DNA from: Chitinophagaceae bacterium UBA4411
GTDB taxonomy: Bacteria; Bacteroidota; Bacteroidia; Chitinophagales; Chitinophagaceae
DNA: 64,000 nt
Direction of reading: 5' to 3'
Assembly: GCA_002400415.1 (NCBI GenBank)
Contig: DGQP01000014.1
Coordinates: 1-64,000 of the forward strand
Shown here: positions 18,671 to 27,680 of the stretch, piece by piece
Position numbering within the stretch: the first letter of the stretch is position 1
Layout: every line of letters starts with the position of its first letter
Notes under the pieces: generated by a model
Databases searched by the model: none
What the model saw: the letters and a program-made list of their open reading frames with translations, nothing else
Told to the model about the DNA's origin: nothing
Made by a program: the position numbers and the translations under genes

Positions 18671-18694
18671 CGAATATACGACCAATTTCGTATA
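18671..18694 (-). promoter_or_regulatory. Candidate promoter and BlaI operator
   Basis: An inverted repeat TATACGA (18675-18681) / TCGTATA (18688-18694), spaced by 6 nt, overlaps a minus-strand -7-like box TATATTCG (18671-18678) and ends 24 nt before the repressor start codon. BlaI-family operators are dyads with TAC...GTA arms, which this fits. Confidence 0.6.
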
Positions 18695-18801
18695 AAGAAC
18701 ATACTGCAACCTTATTTAATTTTTTTTAACAGTGCTTAACATTGAGACGCAACACGTTGAAAAAGGTTACAGGGAGGAAAAACGATGAAGTGTTATACCT
18801 A

Positions 18802-18842
18802 AAAAAATAAGCCCCCCTGTAGAAACAGCGGGACTTATGTAA
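18802..18842 (-). terminator. Terminator after hppA
   Basis: On the minus strand, AAGTCCCGCTGT and ACAGGGGGGCTT flank a TTCT loop with one mismatch/wobble region, followed by ATTTTTTT. It lies 23 nt past the hppA stop. Confidence 0.75.
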
Positions 18843-18864
18843 TGGTTCTGATTAGACTCTTTAA

Positions 18865-21096
18865 TTATTTATACTGAGCCGTATTTGTATTTGGCAATGA
18901 AGCTATTGACTTTTCAGTTTTTATTTCTTTTTTTGGAATTTTGGCTGCCTCTGCCTCCGGGTTCCCGTTCAGTTGAGCGAGGGTCGGGGCGATGACCAAA
19001 GATACGATAGACATTAATTTAATCAGAATATTCATGGACGGGCCGGATGTGTCTTTAAAAGGATCACCTACCGTGTCACCCGTTACCGAAGCTTTATGCG
19101 GCTCTGATTTTTTATAATAGGTTTCCCCATTGATTTCAACACCTTTCTCAAATGATTTCTTGGCATTGTCCCAGGCACCGCCGGCATTGTTCTGGAACAT
19201 TCCCATCAATACACCACTTACAGTAGCACCTGCCAGGAATCCTCCCAATGCTTCAGGGCCTAATAAAAACCCGATCACCAATGGAGAAATGATGGTGATC
19301 GCACCGGGCAACATCATTTTTTTAATAGAAGCCTGTGTGGAGATCGCCACACATTTATCATACTCAGGCTTCCCTTTTCCTTCCATAATACCGGGAATTT
19401 CCCGGAACTGACGGCGTACTTCTTCCACCATACTCATGGCAGCCTGTCCAACAGCACGGATTGCCAGAGATGAAAAAATAAGAGGAATCATGCCTCCTAT
19501 AAACAAAGAAGCCAGTACGTCGGCTTTATAGATATCGATACGCTGGTTATCTCCCGGAAGGGCAATACCCACAAAAGCAGCAAATAAAGCCAGTGCGGTT
19601 AAAGCAGCAGAAGCAATCGCAAAACCTTTACCTGTAGCAGCAGTTGTATTACCCACGGCATCCAGTACATCTGTTTTTTCACGAACTTCTTTGGGCAGTT
19701 CACTCATTTCTGCAATACCACCGGCATTATCAGCAATCGGGCCGAATGCATCGATCGCCAGTTGCATAGCCGTAGTGGCCATCATACCGGCAGCGGCAAT
19801 AGCCACACCATATAAACCGGCACATTGGTAAGAACCCCAGATACCGGCAGCTAATACCAGGATGGGGAGGAAGGTAGATTCCATGCCTACTGCCAAACCA
19901 CCAATTACGTTGGTGGCATGACCAGTGGAAGATTGTTTGATAATAGATTTAACGGGGCCTTTGCCCATAGCAGTATAGTATTCCGTGATGATACTCATCA
20001 GGGCACCAACAGCCAAACCAACAGCAATAGCTCCCAATACGCCCCATTTAGTGAATTCAACACCACGGAGGGTCATTGTTTCAGGAAGCAGCCAGGCCAC
20101 TAATCCTGCGGCAGCAATTGCAGTGAGGATGATAGAACCCCAGTTACCCATGTTCAGGGCTTTTTGTACATTATCAGTACTGATTCCGGCCGCATCACTT
20201 ACACGAACCAACCAGGTACCGGCAATAGAAAATAAAATCCCTACACCGGCAATCAGCATGGGGAGAAGGACAGGAGACAATCCGCCCAAACCATCATCAC
20301 CTGTAATAATGGTTTGCTGGCCCAGTACGATAGTGGCAAGAACAGTGGCTACATAGGAACCAAACAGGTCAGCACCCATACCGGCCACATCACCCACATT
20401 ATCACCCACGTTATCAGCGATAGTAGCAGGGTTTCTCGGATCATCTTCGGGAATACCGGCTTCCACTTTACCCACCAGGTCAGCACCTACGTCAGCGGCT
20501 TTTGTGTAGATCCCACCGCCCACACGGGCAAACAGGGCAATGGATTCAGCACCCAGGGAGAACCCGGTCAGCACCTCGATCATTTTGATCATTTCCTCAC
20601 CATTCACGGAAGCGCCTGCCGGTACAAAGATCATTTTGAAAATAATGAACAGGCTTCCCAAACCGAGTACAGCCAGCCCGGCCACACCAAGACCCATCAC
20701 GGCACCACCGGTAAAGGAAACATTTAATGCTTTTGATAAACTGGTACGGGCTGCCTGTGCAGTACGGACATTGGCCCGGGTGGCCACTCTCATACCAATA
20801 TATCCTGCAGTGGCGCTGAATACAGCACCCACTACAAAGGCGGCAGCGATGAGCCAGTGAGAATGGGGATTTGAAGTCGCCATTACTGCCAGTAATATGC
20901 CCACGATCACAACGAAATAGCCGAGAATTTTCCACTCTGCTTTCAGGAAAGCCATCGCCCCTTCGGAGATATATGTGCTGATCTCTTTCATCCGTTCGTT
21001 ACCGGCATCCTGTCTGGATACCCAGTTGAATTTTACAAACGTGTAAAGCAAACCAATGATTCCCATGGCGGGAACGAGATAGATCAATTTGTCCAT
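18865..21096 (-). CDS. hppA: Membrane-bound ion-pumping pyrophosphatase
   Basis: 743 residues, about 16 membrane helices. Couples hydrolysis of pyrophosphate to pumping of H+ (or Na+) across the membrane. Visible are the PPi/Mg-binding motifs IPEDDPRNPATIADNVGDNVGD near residue 225 and a second D-rich segment DAFGPIADNAGGIAEMS. The GNTTAATGKG motif has Ala at the position that is Lys in K+-independent enzymes, so this is predicted to be a K+-dependent type. Whether it pumps H+, Na+ or both cannot be settled here. It is monocistronic, with a terminator downstream. Confidence 0.95.
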   Translation of the reverse strand: MDKLIYLVPAMGIIGLLYTFVKFNWVSRQDAGNERMKEISTYISEGAMAFLKAEWKILGYFVVIVGILLAVMATSNPHSHWLIAAAFVVGAVFSATAGYIGMRVATRANVRTAQAARTSLSKALNVSFTGGAVMGLGVAGLAVLGLGSLFIIFKMIFVPAGASVNGEEMIKMIEVLTGFSLGAESIALFARVGGGIYTKAADVGADLVGKVEAGIPEDDPRNPATIADNVGDNVGDVAGMGADLFGSYVATVLATIVLGQQTIITGDDGLGGLSPVLLPMLIAGVGILFSIAGTWLVRVSDAAGISTDNVQKALNMGNWGSIILTAIAAAGLVAWLLPETMTLRGVEFTKWGVLGAIAVGLAVGALMSIITEYYTAMGKGPVKSIIKQSSTGHATNVIGGLAVGMESTFLPILVLAAGIWGSYQCAGLYGVAIAAAGMMATTAMQLAIDAFGPIADNAGGIAEMSELPKEVREKTDVLDAVGNTTAATGKGFAIASAALTALALFAAFVGIALPGDNQRIDIYKADVLASLFIGGMIPLIFSSLAIRAVGQAAMSMVEEVRRQFREIPGIMEGKGKPEYDKCVAISTQASIKKMMLPGAITIISPLVIGFLLGPEALGGFLAGATVSGVLMGMFQNNAGGAWDNAKKSFEKGVEINGETYYKKSEPHKASVTGDTVGDPFKDTSGPSMNILIKLMSIVSLVIAPTLAQLNGNPEAEAAKIPKKEIKTEKSIASLPNTNTAQYK

Positions 21097-21131
21097 AAGC
21101 CTGTGGTCTTAATCTAAGTTTTAAAGGACGG

Positions 21132-21139
21132 CAAAGATA
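21132..21139 (-). promoter_or_regulatory. -7 box of hppA (TATCTTTG)
   Basis: Exact TAnnTTTG match on the minus strand, 35 nt before the hppA start. No TTG at typical -33 spacing was found. Confidence 0.45.
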
Positions 21140-21150
21140 GGGGATGAGGG

Positions 21151-21180
21151 GGAAATCTGGATTTTGGATTTTAGATTTCC
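21151..21180. repeat. Small intergenic inverted repeat
   Basis: GGAAATCT (21151-21158) and AGATTTCC (21173-21180) form an 8-bp stem. The loop side contains the 12-mer GATTTTAGATTT (21167-21178), also found at 6441-6452. It lies just upstream of the hppA promoter box and downstream of the haem-motif lipoprotein gene. Confidence 0.45.
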
Positions 21181-21220
21181 GATTTAGAATTTTTGAGTGT
21201 TTTGGGCTGATTTGCACGGG

Positions 21221-22882
21221 TTATTTAGGCCCGAAAGGGGTGGCATCGGCTCCTGTATTTCTGCAACTACAGTCACAACCCCCGGGTTTCAGGTTTTCGG
21301 CCTTTTTCAGTTCCTCCTCAATGGTTTTAAGGTCAGCATCTGTTTTTCTTATTTCGGCAGCATTTTTCGAATCCTTTGCTTCTATCTTCATACCCGGAAC
21401 ATTCAGGCTGCTGATGGCTGCATTAAACTCCTCTTTGCCGGCCGTTTTCAATGCTATATCCAGTTGCTGGTGCTGGCTGGTCGTAAACTCCGACAGGCTG
21501 AAAGCAATGCCTGATTCTGCTTCAGTCATAGCCAATATATACGCCTTTGCATTTTGTGGCAGAAATATCTTTCCGCTGGTATAGGCAAAAACATATTCAT
21601 CAGCACTGCTTTTCTTTTTTCCTGCCTTGGTATATATTTTTTGTTCAGGGATGATGAGGAAAATATCTAATTTTTCCCGGTAAGAACCAGTAATACGAAC
21701 CATCAATTCACTTTCCACGTTGCCGTTTACATCTTTCAGTAATACATCAATATTATACCAGCCAAAAGTTTCAATGGAAAACTGGTAGTAAACGCCTTTG
21801 TTACTCGTTGGAGAAACCACATCATCAAACTGCACAGGAGGCTCGGGTTCGGTCCCGGTTTTTATTTTCACTTCCTCTGTTGACGGCTCTGCTTCGCCAA
21901 CCAGTTTTCTTCTTCTTGAAGCTGTGCTCTTTTTCTGTTCCTGTAAATCAATAATTCTTTGCTGGTATTGGATGCAGCTGTCAGCACAATCCAGTAAATA
22001 GGCATGTGCAGGTAAAGGCAATTGCCTTCTGTCGCTTTCGTTTTGGATGTACTTATAAACGTGGTCCAGCCACAGGTTGCTCGTATCGGTAAACATTCTC
22101 GGTCCTCTTGTTGCAAAGCGGGAAAGCAGATTGCATTTATAGATAGTGTAAGGATCCGGGTGGTAGTATCTGTGAAAATAATCTTCCTGAATAGCTGAGG
22201 TATCAGGTGATAATTTTTCAATAATTGTATAACCGGGTTCACTCATGATATAACCATGTTCGTAATATTTCCAGCTTTCTTCGCCGAATGGAAATCTTTT
22301 AACAAAATGGGCTAAATCCGGTCCCGTCTTATCCTTTCCAATGGCATGACAACCGGCACATTTACTTTCAAAGAGTTGTTTTCCATCTTCAATAAATGTC
22401 AGTTGCTGATTTTCGGGCAGTTCAACAGGATTCGCCCAGTTAATGTTTCCCTCTTTGGTTTCTTCACCTTTAAATAATTGCATTCCCGGGCTCAGACAAT
22501 CGGTGGGTATCGCTACTTTAATTGCTTGTTTTATAGTTACATTTTGTCCCGCTTTGGCATTTACATAAATCATCCCTCCGCTGGAAAGCGGCTCTTCGCC
22601 GGAAGAGGTGGTGAGGCCATACCTGATCATTTGCTCAAGCGAATAAGCTTCTTTTATTTCAAGAACAACGGTATTACCATTATCCGTGGAAAGAGTACCT
22701 TTCGGAATTTTCAGTAAGGCTCCGTTCTTTGTAACAAGGGTAGTATCCCGGTCAATTGTAATACTGTATTCATCAGCCTTCACATCGCCCGGTTTCAAGA
22801 GCGGGCTGTTCGTTTGCTGGCTGGTAGTACAGGCAATGATAAGTGCGGTAAGAAAGCAGAGCAGGGCGATGATCTTTTTCAT
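21221..22882 (-). CDS. Lipoprotein with single c-type haem motif, function unknown
   Basis: 553 residues. The SPII signal ends in lipobox IIAC (C18). Residues about 38-128 form a beta-rich domain (DRDTTLVTKNGALLKIPKGTL) resembling ZU5-like domains of other Bacteroidota lipoproteins. Residues about 165-225 are a cytochrome-c-like insert with CAGCH (C175-H179), the GPDL element ten residues on and a candidate axial Met in HGYIMSEPG. A charged helical linker (EQKKSTASRRRKLVGEAEPSTEE) leads to a second beta domain, and the C-terminus is cysteine-rich (GGCDCSCRN). It is probably periplasmic and membrane-anchored, possibly an electron carrier or haem sensor. I do not recognise the full architecture. 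Confidence 0.75.
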   Translation of the reverse strand: MKKIIALLCFLTALIIACTTSQQTNSPLLKPGDVKADEYSITIDRDTTLVTKNGALLKIPKGTLSTDNGNTVVLEIKEAYSLEQMIRYGLTTSSGEEPLSSGGMIYVNAKAGQNVTIKQAIKVAIPTDCLSPGMQLFKGEETKEGNINWANPVELPENQQLTFIEDGKQLFESKCAGCHAIGKDKTGPDLAHFVKRFPFGEESWKYYEHGYIMSEPGYTIIEKLSPDTSAIQEDYFHRYYHPDPYTIYKCNLLSRFATRGPRMFTDTSNLWLDHVYKYIQNESDRRQLPLPAHAYLLDCADSCIQYQQRIIDLQEQKKSTASRRRKLVGEAEPSTEEVKIKTGTEPEPPVQFDDVVSPTSNKGVYYQFSIETFGWYNIDVLLKDVNGNVESELMVRITGSYREKLDIFLIIPEQKIYTKAGKKKSSADEYVFAYTSGKIFLPQNAKAYILAMTEAESGIAFSLSEFTTSQHQQLDIALKTAGKEEFNAAISSLNVPGMKIEAKDSKNAAEIRKTDADLKTIEEELKKAENLKPGGCDCSCRNTGADATPFGPK

Positions 22883-22923
22883 AAACAGGTTTGGGTATAA
22901 AGAGATACAATTTATACCTGTTT
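22883..22923 (-). promoter_or_regulatory. Interrupted stem-loop abutting a start codon
   Basis: On the minus strand, AAACAGG-TATAAA pairs with TTTATA-CCTGTTT with a 6-nt bulge on one side and a 9-nt loop. The last arm ends directly at the ATG of the haem-motif lipoprotein. It could be a DNA dyad operator over the promoter or an mRNA structure over the start. Confidence 0.4.
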
Positions 22924-22948
22924 ACATAAAAAGTAACCCGCAGACGGA

Positions 22949-23401
22949 TTATGACTTCTTAAATGTAACAATGTATTTGAGTGGCGTATCTATCCTTATC
23001 CTGTTATGTTTGGGTTGAGTGATCACCGAAGGTTTGCAGGGGAATAAGGATTGCAGGTCGCAGGCCTGCAGCATAAAAAGAAATACCACGCCCCACTCAT
23101 CTTCCGTTACCTGTGTCATGTCGAAATTGCCAAAGTTGATCTCGTTACCCTTTTCCAGGGTAAATGTTCCGTTGGAATAAGTATTCTTAAGCGTCTGCCC
23201 GGAAAAGGTATTTCCTGAAAAATTGATATAGACTTTTCCTGCAGCCCCGGACGGAGGGCCATAAGTTTCCCCGGTGGCTTTGTTATGCACTTCGATCATG
23301 GTCCAGCGTCCGTTAAGATCGCCGGCGTTAAGATATTCTTTTTTGCTGCACCCGGAAACGACAACCAGGGCTGTTACCAGGAGGAAAAAGAGTTTTCGCA
23401 T
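22949..23401 (-). CDS. Lipocalin-like lipoprotein
   Basis: 150 residues from the ATG at 23401 (MRKLFFLLVTALVVVSGCSKKEY, lipobox VSGC); a start at 23461 adds 20 residues before the signal and overlaps the upstream gene. The domain NGRWTMIEVHNKATGETY ... VYINFSGNTFSGQ ... GTFTLEKGNEINFG follows the lipocalin-like pattern in many Bacteroidota lipoproteins. Role unknown. It lies 52 nt downstream of nnr on the same strand. Confidence 0.65.
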   Translation of the reverse strand: MRKLFFLLVTALVVVSGCSKKEYLNAGDLNGRWTMIEVHNKATGETYGPPSGAAGKVYINFSGNTFSGQTLKNTYSNGTFTLEKGNEINFGNFDMTQVTEDEWGVVFLFMLQACDLQSLFPCKPSVITQPKHNRIRIDTPLKYIVTFKKS

Positions 23402-23453
23402 GTGCTGTGGTTTTGTATCCCCGCTGACAACGGTCACTATTTTTTCGTTGCTT

Positions 23454-24959
23454 CTATACAATAGTTTTAAAAGCGGCTCCCAGTTGTGTTATAATATCAC
23501 CAGCGATCATGGCTTCCATGGAATATTCATCTGCCGCCAGGTCGCCTGCCTTCCCATGCAAATAAACTCCAAGAATAGCGGTTTCCGTTGAGCTATACCC
23601 CTGTGCCAGCAGCCCGGTCAATATGCCGGTCAATACATCACCGCTGCCCGCCGTGGCCATACCCGCATTACCCGTGGCATTGAAAAAACCTTTGCCATCG
23701 GGGGTGGCAATAAAACTATGATGCCCTTTTAAAACAATAATACAACCCAGTTCTTTTGCTTTTTGCAGGCATATCAGTATACGGTCAAATTCATTAGCTG
23801 TTTCTCCAAACAGTCTTTCAAATTCTTTCGGGTGCGGGGTTAACAGGGAACCGGCAGGGATCAATGCCAGCAGGTCTTTTTGTGATGCCATAATATTTAA
23901 AGCATCCGCATCCAGCACCACGGGATGGCGATAGGCATCAAACAACTCCCGCAACAGCATTTTAGTTTCCGTGGCAATACCGAGGCCGGGCCCAATGCCG
24001 ACAGCATCATATCTGGTCAGATCATCTTCCACTTTTGTGCTGAAAGAAGAATTAAAATCAGTCAGCAGCATAGCTTCGGGAATAGTGGTTTGTAAAATAT
24101 CATAACCACATTTCGGCACATGGCAGGTGAGCAAACCAGTCCCGCTGCGTAAACAGGCTTTGGCACTTAACACGGCTGCCCCAATTTTTCCATAACTGCC
24201 TGCCACTATTAATGCATGACCAAAATTTCCTTTGTGGGAAAAACGCTTTCTTGGTTTATATATGGAATGAATGATCGTATCATCCACCAGTTCAAACCTG
24301 TTCTGCAAAGCCTGGTAGAAACCGGGATGCAGGCCGATATCGAGTATATGGATTTCACCTGTATACTCTTCATTCTCTGCAAAAAGAAAAGCAGCTTTAT
24401 AACATTGAAAACTCAGGGTGTGATTGGCGTTAATGATCGTGTTGCCTTTGGAAGAACGATCCACAAATAAACCACTGGAAATATCAACCGCAACGATCTC
24501 TGCACCAGAATTATTCAGGTGATGAATAAGTTGTGCCGTTACTCCATCCGGATTCCGGTTCAACCCGGAACCATACAATGCATCAATAATGACCTGTCCT
24601 TTAGTAACGGGATGAAAATTTTGACCGGATTGAATAAAATGAATATCTGCCGCAGGTAACTGGTGAAGCCGGTAAAGATTGGTTTGAAAATCATCCGTGC
24701 CCTTGTGCCCGAATTCAAGAATATGAATACTGACCGGGTAACCTGCCGCCAGCAACAAACGGGCAATTGCAAGGCCATCACCGCCATTATTGCCTTTGCC
24801 GCAAAAAATGCCAAATGAAGAAGCTCCTTTATATTTTTCCAGTAACCAATCGGTACAACTCAAAGCAGCTCTTTCCATCAGGTCTATGGATGCAACGGGT
24901 TCCTGCTGGATGGTATATTGGTCCCATTGCCTGATCTCTTCTGCAGAAAGAATTTTCAT
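23454..24959 (-). CDS. nnr: Bifunctional NAD(P)H-hydrate repair enzyme
   Basis: 501 residues. An N-terminal YjeF epimerase domain (about 1-215; GIFCGKGNNGGDGLAIAR near 47-65) interconverts R and S hydrates of NAD(P)H. A C-terminal ADP-dependent dehydratase domain (about 225-501) has LTPHPKEFERLFG and the ribokinase-like signature NAGMATAGSGDVLTGILTG. The fusion repairs damaged NAD(P)H. Length fits the fused bacterial form. Confidence 0.95.
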   Translation of the reverse strand: MKILSAEEIRQWDQYTIQQEPVASIDLMERAALSCTDWLLEKYKGASSFGIFCGKGNNGGDGLAIARLLLAAGYPVSIHILEFGHKGTDDFQTNLYRLHQLPAADIHFIQSGQNFHPVTKGQVIIDALYGSGLNRNPDGVTAQLIHHLNNSGAEIVAVDISSGLFVDRSSKGNTIINANHTLSFQCYKAAFLFAENEEYTGEIHILDIGLHPGFYQALQNRFELVDDTIIHSIYKPRKRFSHKGNFGHALIVAGSYGKIGAAVLSAKACLRSGTGLLTCHVPKCGYDILQTTIPEAMLLTDFNSSFSTKVEDDLTRYDAVGIGPGLGIATETKMLLRELFDAYRHPVVLDADALNIMASQKDLLALIPAGSLLTPHPKEFERLFGETANEFDRILICLQKAKELGCIIVLKGHHSFIATPDGKGFFNATGNAGMATAGSGDVLTGILTGLLAQGYSSTETAILGVYLHGKAGDLAADEYSMEAMIAGDIITQLGAAFKTIV

Positions 24960-25004
24960 GCACTAAAGTTGAGAAAGAATACCCAGAAAACCGATGATGC
25001 GGGG

Positions 25005-26261
25005 TCACTTTTTAGCTGTCTTACCTGCGGGGCTTGTTTTTTCCTGTATTGCAGGGGCCTGTATTTTTTTACCGGGAGCAGTTGTTGTAAGAGCTTCCGG
25101 TTCTTCCTCAACAGGTTTGCCGTTCTGCTGGTAATCGCCAAAAAGATCATAGGAGAGCCTTGCCGTATTATACACAGCACGGGTAAATTTATTCCCGAGA
25201 ATAATAATGGTCACTTTTTCATCCGGCAGGCGTGCAAAAGCTGCATTGAAACCATGCCACCGGCCAAAATGGTAGATCACTTTCTTGCCATTGGGCATCA
25301 GCAGCATCCTGAAGCCAAGCCCGTAGTTGTGGATCGAGGGTTTTTCAAGGCTGTAGGGTTTATAAGCGGAGTCCTGTAATGATTTGCTTAATACCTGTTC
25401 CGTATATAATGCCTGGTCCCATTTCAGGATATCCCTTGCTGTTGAGTAGAGGTTTTTATCACCATAAGTCAGTTCCAGGAAATCATTTTGCCAGAACGCA
25501 TTGTTGTAATTGAAAGAAGGAAGCGATCTTGCCGAGTCGGCTTGCGTAAAAATATAAGTGTGGTTCATTTGCAGCGGCTGAAAGAATTTCTGCTGCATAT
25601 ACTCCGGGAAACTTTTGCCGCTGATCTTTTCCACGATCAGTGCCAGCAATACATAATTGGTATTGCTATAGCTGAATCTTGTACCGGCTGTAAAACTTTT
25701 ATTGGGTTTTTCGGTATAGAGTAATTGTAAAACATCATTATTCGTCACATATTTCTTTTTATCCCATTTACTGTTAGGAATAAAATAAACATAATTGGGC
25801 AGACCGCTGCGGTGGTTCAGCAACATCTGCACGGTGATACCCGCATATGGAAAACCAGGGAAGAATTTTGCCAGTGAATCGCTCAGCGATAATTTATTCT
25901 CCTGCACCATTCTCAGAATAGCCACGGCCGTAAAAGGTTTGCTGCTGGAAGCCAGGTGGAAGGCCGTGCTGTCCGTCAGCGGCTCTTTTTTCCGGAGATC
26001 AATCGTGCCTGTATATTTTTCATAAAGGACGGCTCCGTTCTTTGCCACCAGGATGGCGCCGTTAAAACCCCGGAAATTCAATGCCGAATCAAACCAGGCC
26101 GGTAATATCCGCTGGTAATACCTGAATTCTTCTTTTGATAATTCAGGAGGAGTGGGAGGGTAATACTCCAATGAATCTTCGGGTTTCTTTGATTCCGGTG
26201 ATCCGAGATTACATCCGCTAACAACTGTGAGTAAGAAAATAGTGTACAGAATGTTTTTCAA
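25005..26261 (-). CDS. Serine hydrolase, beta-lactamase/AmpC-like lipoprotein
   Basis: 418 residues. The lipobox VSGC is at residue 17. Class C beta-lactamase/DD-peptidase-fold motifs are SSSK (S105-x-x-K108), YSNTNY near residue 203 and HFGRWHG near residue 339 in place of KTG. Such proteins are more often esterases or peptidases than beta-lactamases. The C-terminal about 35 residues are low-complexity (Thr, Glu, Pro, Lys). Its substrate is unknown. Stand-alone gene between nnr and serA. Confidence 0.85.
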   Translation of the reverse strand: MKNILYTIFLLTVVSGCNLGSPESKKPEDSLEYYPPTPPELSKEEFRYYQRILPAWFDSALNFRGFNGAILVAKNGAVLYEKYTGTIDLRKKEPLTDSTAFHLASSSKPFTAVAILRMVQENKLSLSDSLAKFFPGFPYAGITVQMLLNHRSGLPNYVYFIPNSKWDKKKYVTNNDVLQLLYTEKPNKSFTAGTRFSYSNTNYVLLALIVEKISGKSFPEYMQQKFFQPLQMNHTYIFTQADSARSLPSFNYNNAFWQNDFLELTYGDKNLYSTARDILKWDQALYTEQVLSKSLQDSAYKPYSLEKPSIHNYGLGFRMLLMPNGKKVIYHFGRWHGFNAAFARLPDEKVTIIILGNKFTRAVYNTARLSYDLFGDYQQNGKPVEEEPEALTTTAPGKKIQAPAIQEKTSPAGKTAKK

Positions 26262-26353
26262 TCAGGATTATTTGAACGAAAATAACAGGGCAAGGATTAT
26301 GCCGGATCGTCAACTTTTCCCCACCTGTTAATTAGTCTTACGCACTGCGGGGT

Positions 26354-26361
26354 TATATTTG
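26354..26361 (+). promoter_or_regulatory. -7 box of serA (TATATTTG)
   Basis: Exact TAnnTTTG match ending 6 nt before the ATG at 26368. This also explains why the in-frame TTG inside the box (26359) should not be used as a start. Confidence 0.5.
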
Positions 26362-26367
26362 CATTCT

Positions 26368-27606
26368 ATGGCACCGAGTAATCCCACCAGTTATCCCAAA
26401 GAAAAGATCCGGATACTTTTTCTAGAAAATATCAGTGATGCAGCAGTAAAGAATTTTCGGCAGCATGGTTATGTACAGGTTGAAAAAATTACCAAAGCGC
26501 TGACGGAAGATGAATTGACCGAAGAGATCAAAGATGTGCATATCCTCGGTATCCGTTCCAAGACACAGGTCACAAAAAAAATACTGGATGCTGCTAAAAA
26601 ATTGCAGGCCATCGGTTGTTTTTGTATCGGGGTGAACCAGGTTGACCTGAAAGCGGCTACCAAAAATGGAGTGGTGGTATTCAATGCGCCTTATTCCAAT
26701 ACAAGATCAGTGGCAGAGTTGGTGATTGGTCTCGCCATCATGCTGATCCGCCGTATCCCCGATAAAAATAAAGCGGCACATGAAGGTATCTGGATGAAAG
26801 ATGCCAAAGGAAGTTATGAGTTAAGAGGGAAGACATTGGGTATAATTGGTTATGGAAATATCGGTTCACAAGTGAGTGTCCTGGCTGAAGCCTTAGGCAT
26901 GAAAGTGTTGTTCTACGATGTGGAAACAAAACTGCCGCTGGGTAATGCTTCTGATGGAAAAACACTGAAAGAAGTGCTGAGTAAAGCTGATGTGGTAACC
27001 CTGCATGTGCCGGAGACTTCACAAACAAAGAATTTAATTAATAAGAATAACCTGAAGTATTTTAAAAAAGGTGCGATCCTGATCAATTATGCAAGGGGGG
27101 AAGTGGTGGACCTGGATGCGCTGCGGAAAGCCCTTCTTGAAGAGCATATTGGCGGCGCTGCGATCGATGTATTTCCCTGGGAACCGGAAAAAAATGGTGA
27201 CCGTTTTCAAACACCCTTGCAGGACCTGCCGAATGTAATCCTGACACCCCATATTGGTGGCTCCACCGAAGAAGCACAAATGAATATCGGGGAAGATGTG
27301 AGTGTGAAATTATTCAACTACCTGGAAAAAGGAATGACTTTTGGATCGCATACAGTGCCGGCATTGGCCCTGCCGCCACAGGAAGGCTCTCACCGTATCC
27401 TGCACATTCATAAAAATGTACCGGGCGTTTTATCGGAGATCAATACACAACTATCCAAACACAAGATCAATATAGTGGGGCAGTACCTGAAGACCAATGA
27501 AGATATTGGTTACGTGGTGCTCGATGTGGATAAACAATTATCCAACCGGGCTTTGCAACTGCTGAAAGAAGTAAAAGATACGATCAAGGTGCGGATGCTC
27601 TATTAA
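26368..27606 (+). CDS. serA: D-3-phosphoglycerate dehydrogenase
   Basis: 412 residues. Oxidises 3-phosphoglycerate to 3-phosphohydroxypyruvate, the first step of serine synthesis. The N-terminal catalytic part precedes a Rossmann core with GIIGYGNIGSQ near residue 153 and the catalytic HIGGSTEEAQ near residue 295. The C-terminal about 75 residues (HILHIHKNVPGVLSEINTQLS) form an ACT domain, so the enzyme is probably serine-inhibited like E. coli SerA. The short-spaced promoter box suggests a leaderless mRNA, and a terminator follows. Confidence 0.95.
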   Translation: MAPSNPTSYPKEKIRILFLENISDAAVKNFRQHGYVQVEKITKALTEDELTEEIKDVHILGIRSKTQVTKKILDAAKKLQAIGCFCIGVNQVDLKAATKNGVVVFNAPYSNTRSVAELVIGLAIMLIRRIPDKNKAAHEGIWMKDAKGSYELRGKTLGIIGYGNIGSQVSVLAEALGMKVLFYDVETKLPLGNASDGKTLKEVLSKADVVTLHVPETSQTKNLINKNNLKYFKKGAILINYARGEVVDLDALRKALLEEHIGGAAIDVFPWEPEKNGDRFQTPLQDLPNVILTPHIGGSTEEAQMNIGEDVSVKLFNYLEKGMTFGSHTVPALALPPQEGSHRILHIHKNVPGVLSEINTQLSKHKINIVGQYLKTNEDIGYVVLDVDKQLSNRALQLLKEVKDTIKVRMLY

Positions 27607-27631
27607 TCTTCGCCGGAACATTATAGCAGTA

Positions 27632-27660
27632 TAAGGACTTCAGCGAGTCCTTTTTTTATT
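27632..27660 (+). terminator. Terminator after serA
   Basis: AAGGACT and AGTCCTT flank a TCAGCG loop, with a T-run after the second arm. Confidence 0.8.
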
Positions 27661-27680
27661 GTACAAGATATTTTTTCCTG

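Noticed and set aside
20314..20727. Long antisense frames over hppA
   Set aside because: They arise from the codon bias of the real gene; no motifs.
25005..26261. Serine hydrolase as an antibiotic-resistance beta-lactamase
   Set aside because: HxG replaces KTG, the protein is a lipoprotein, and this fold is mostly esterases or peptidases.
26359..26367. TTG start for serA
   Set aside because: It lies inside the promoter box; the ATG at 26368 fits family length.
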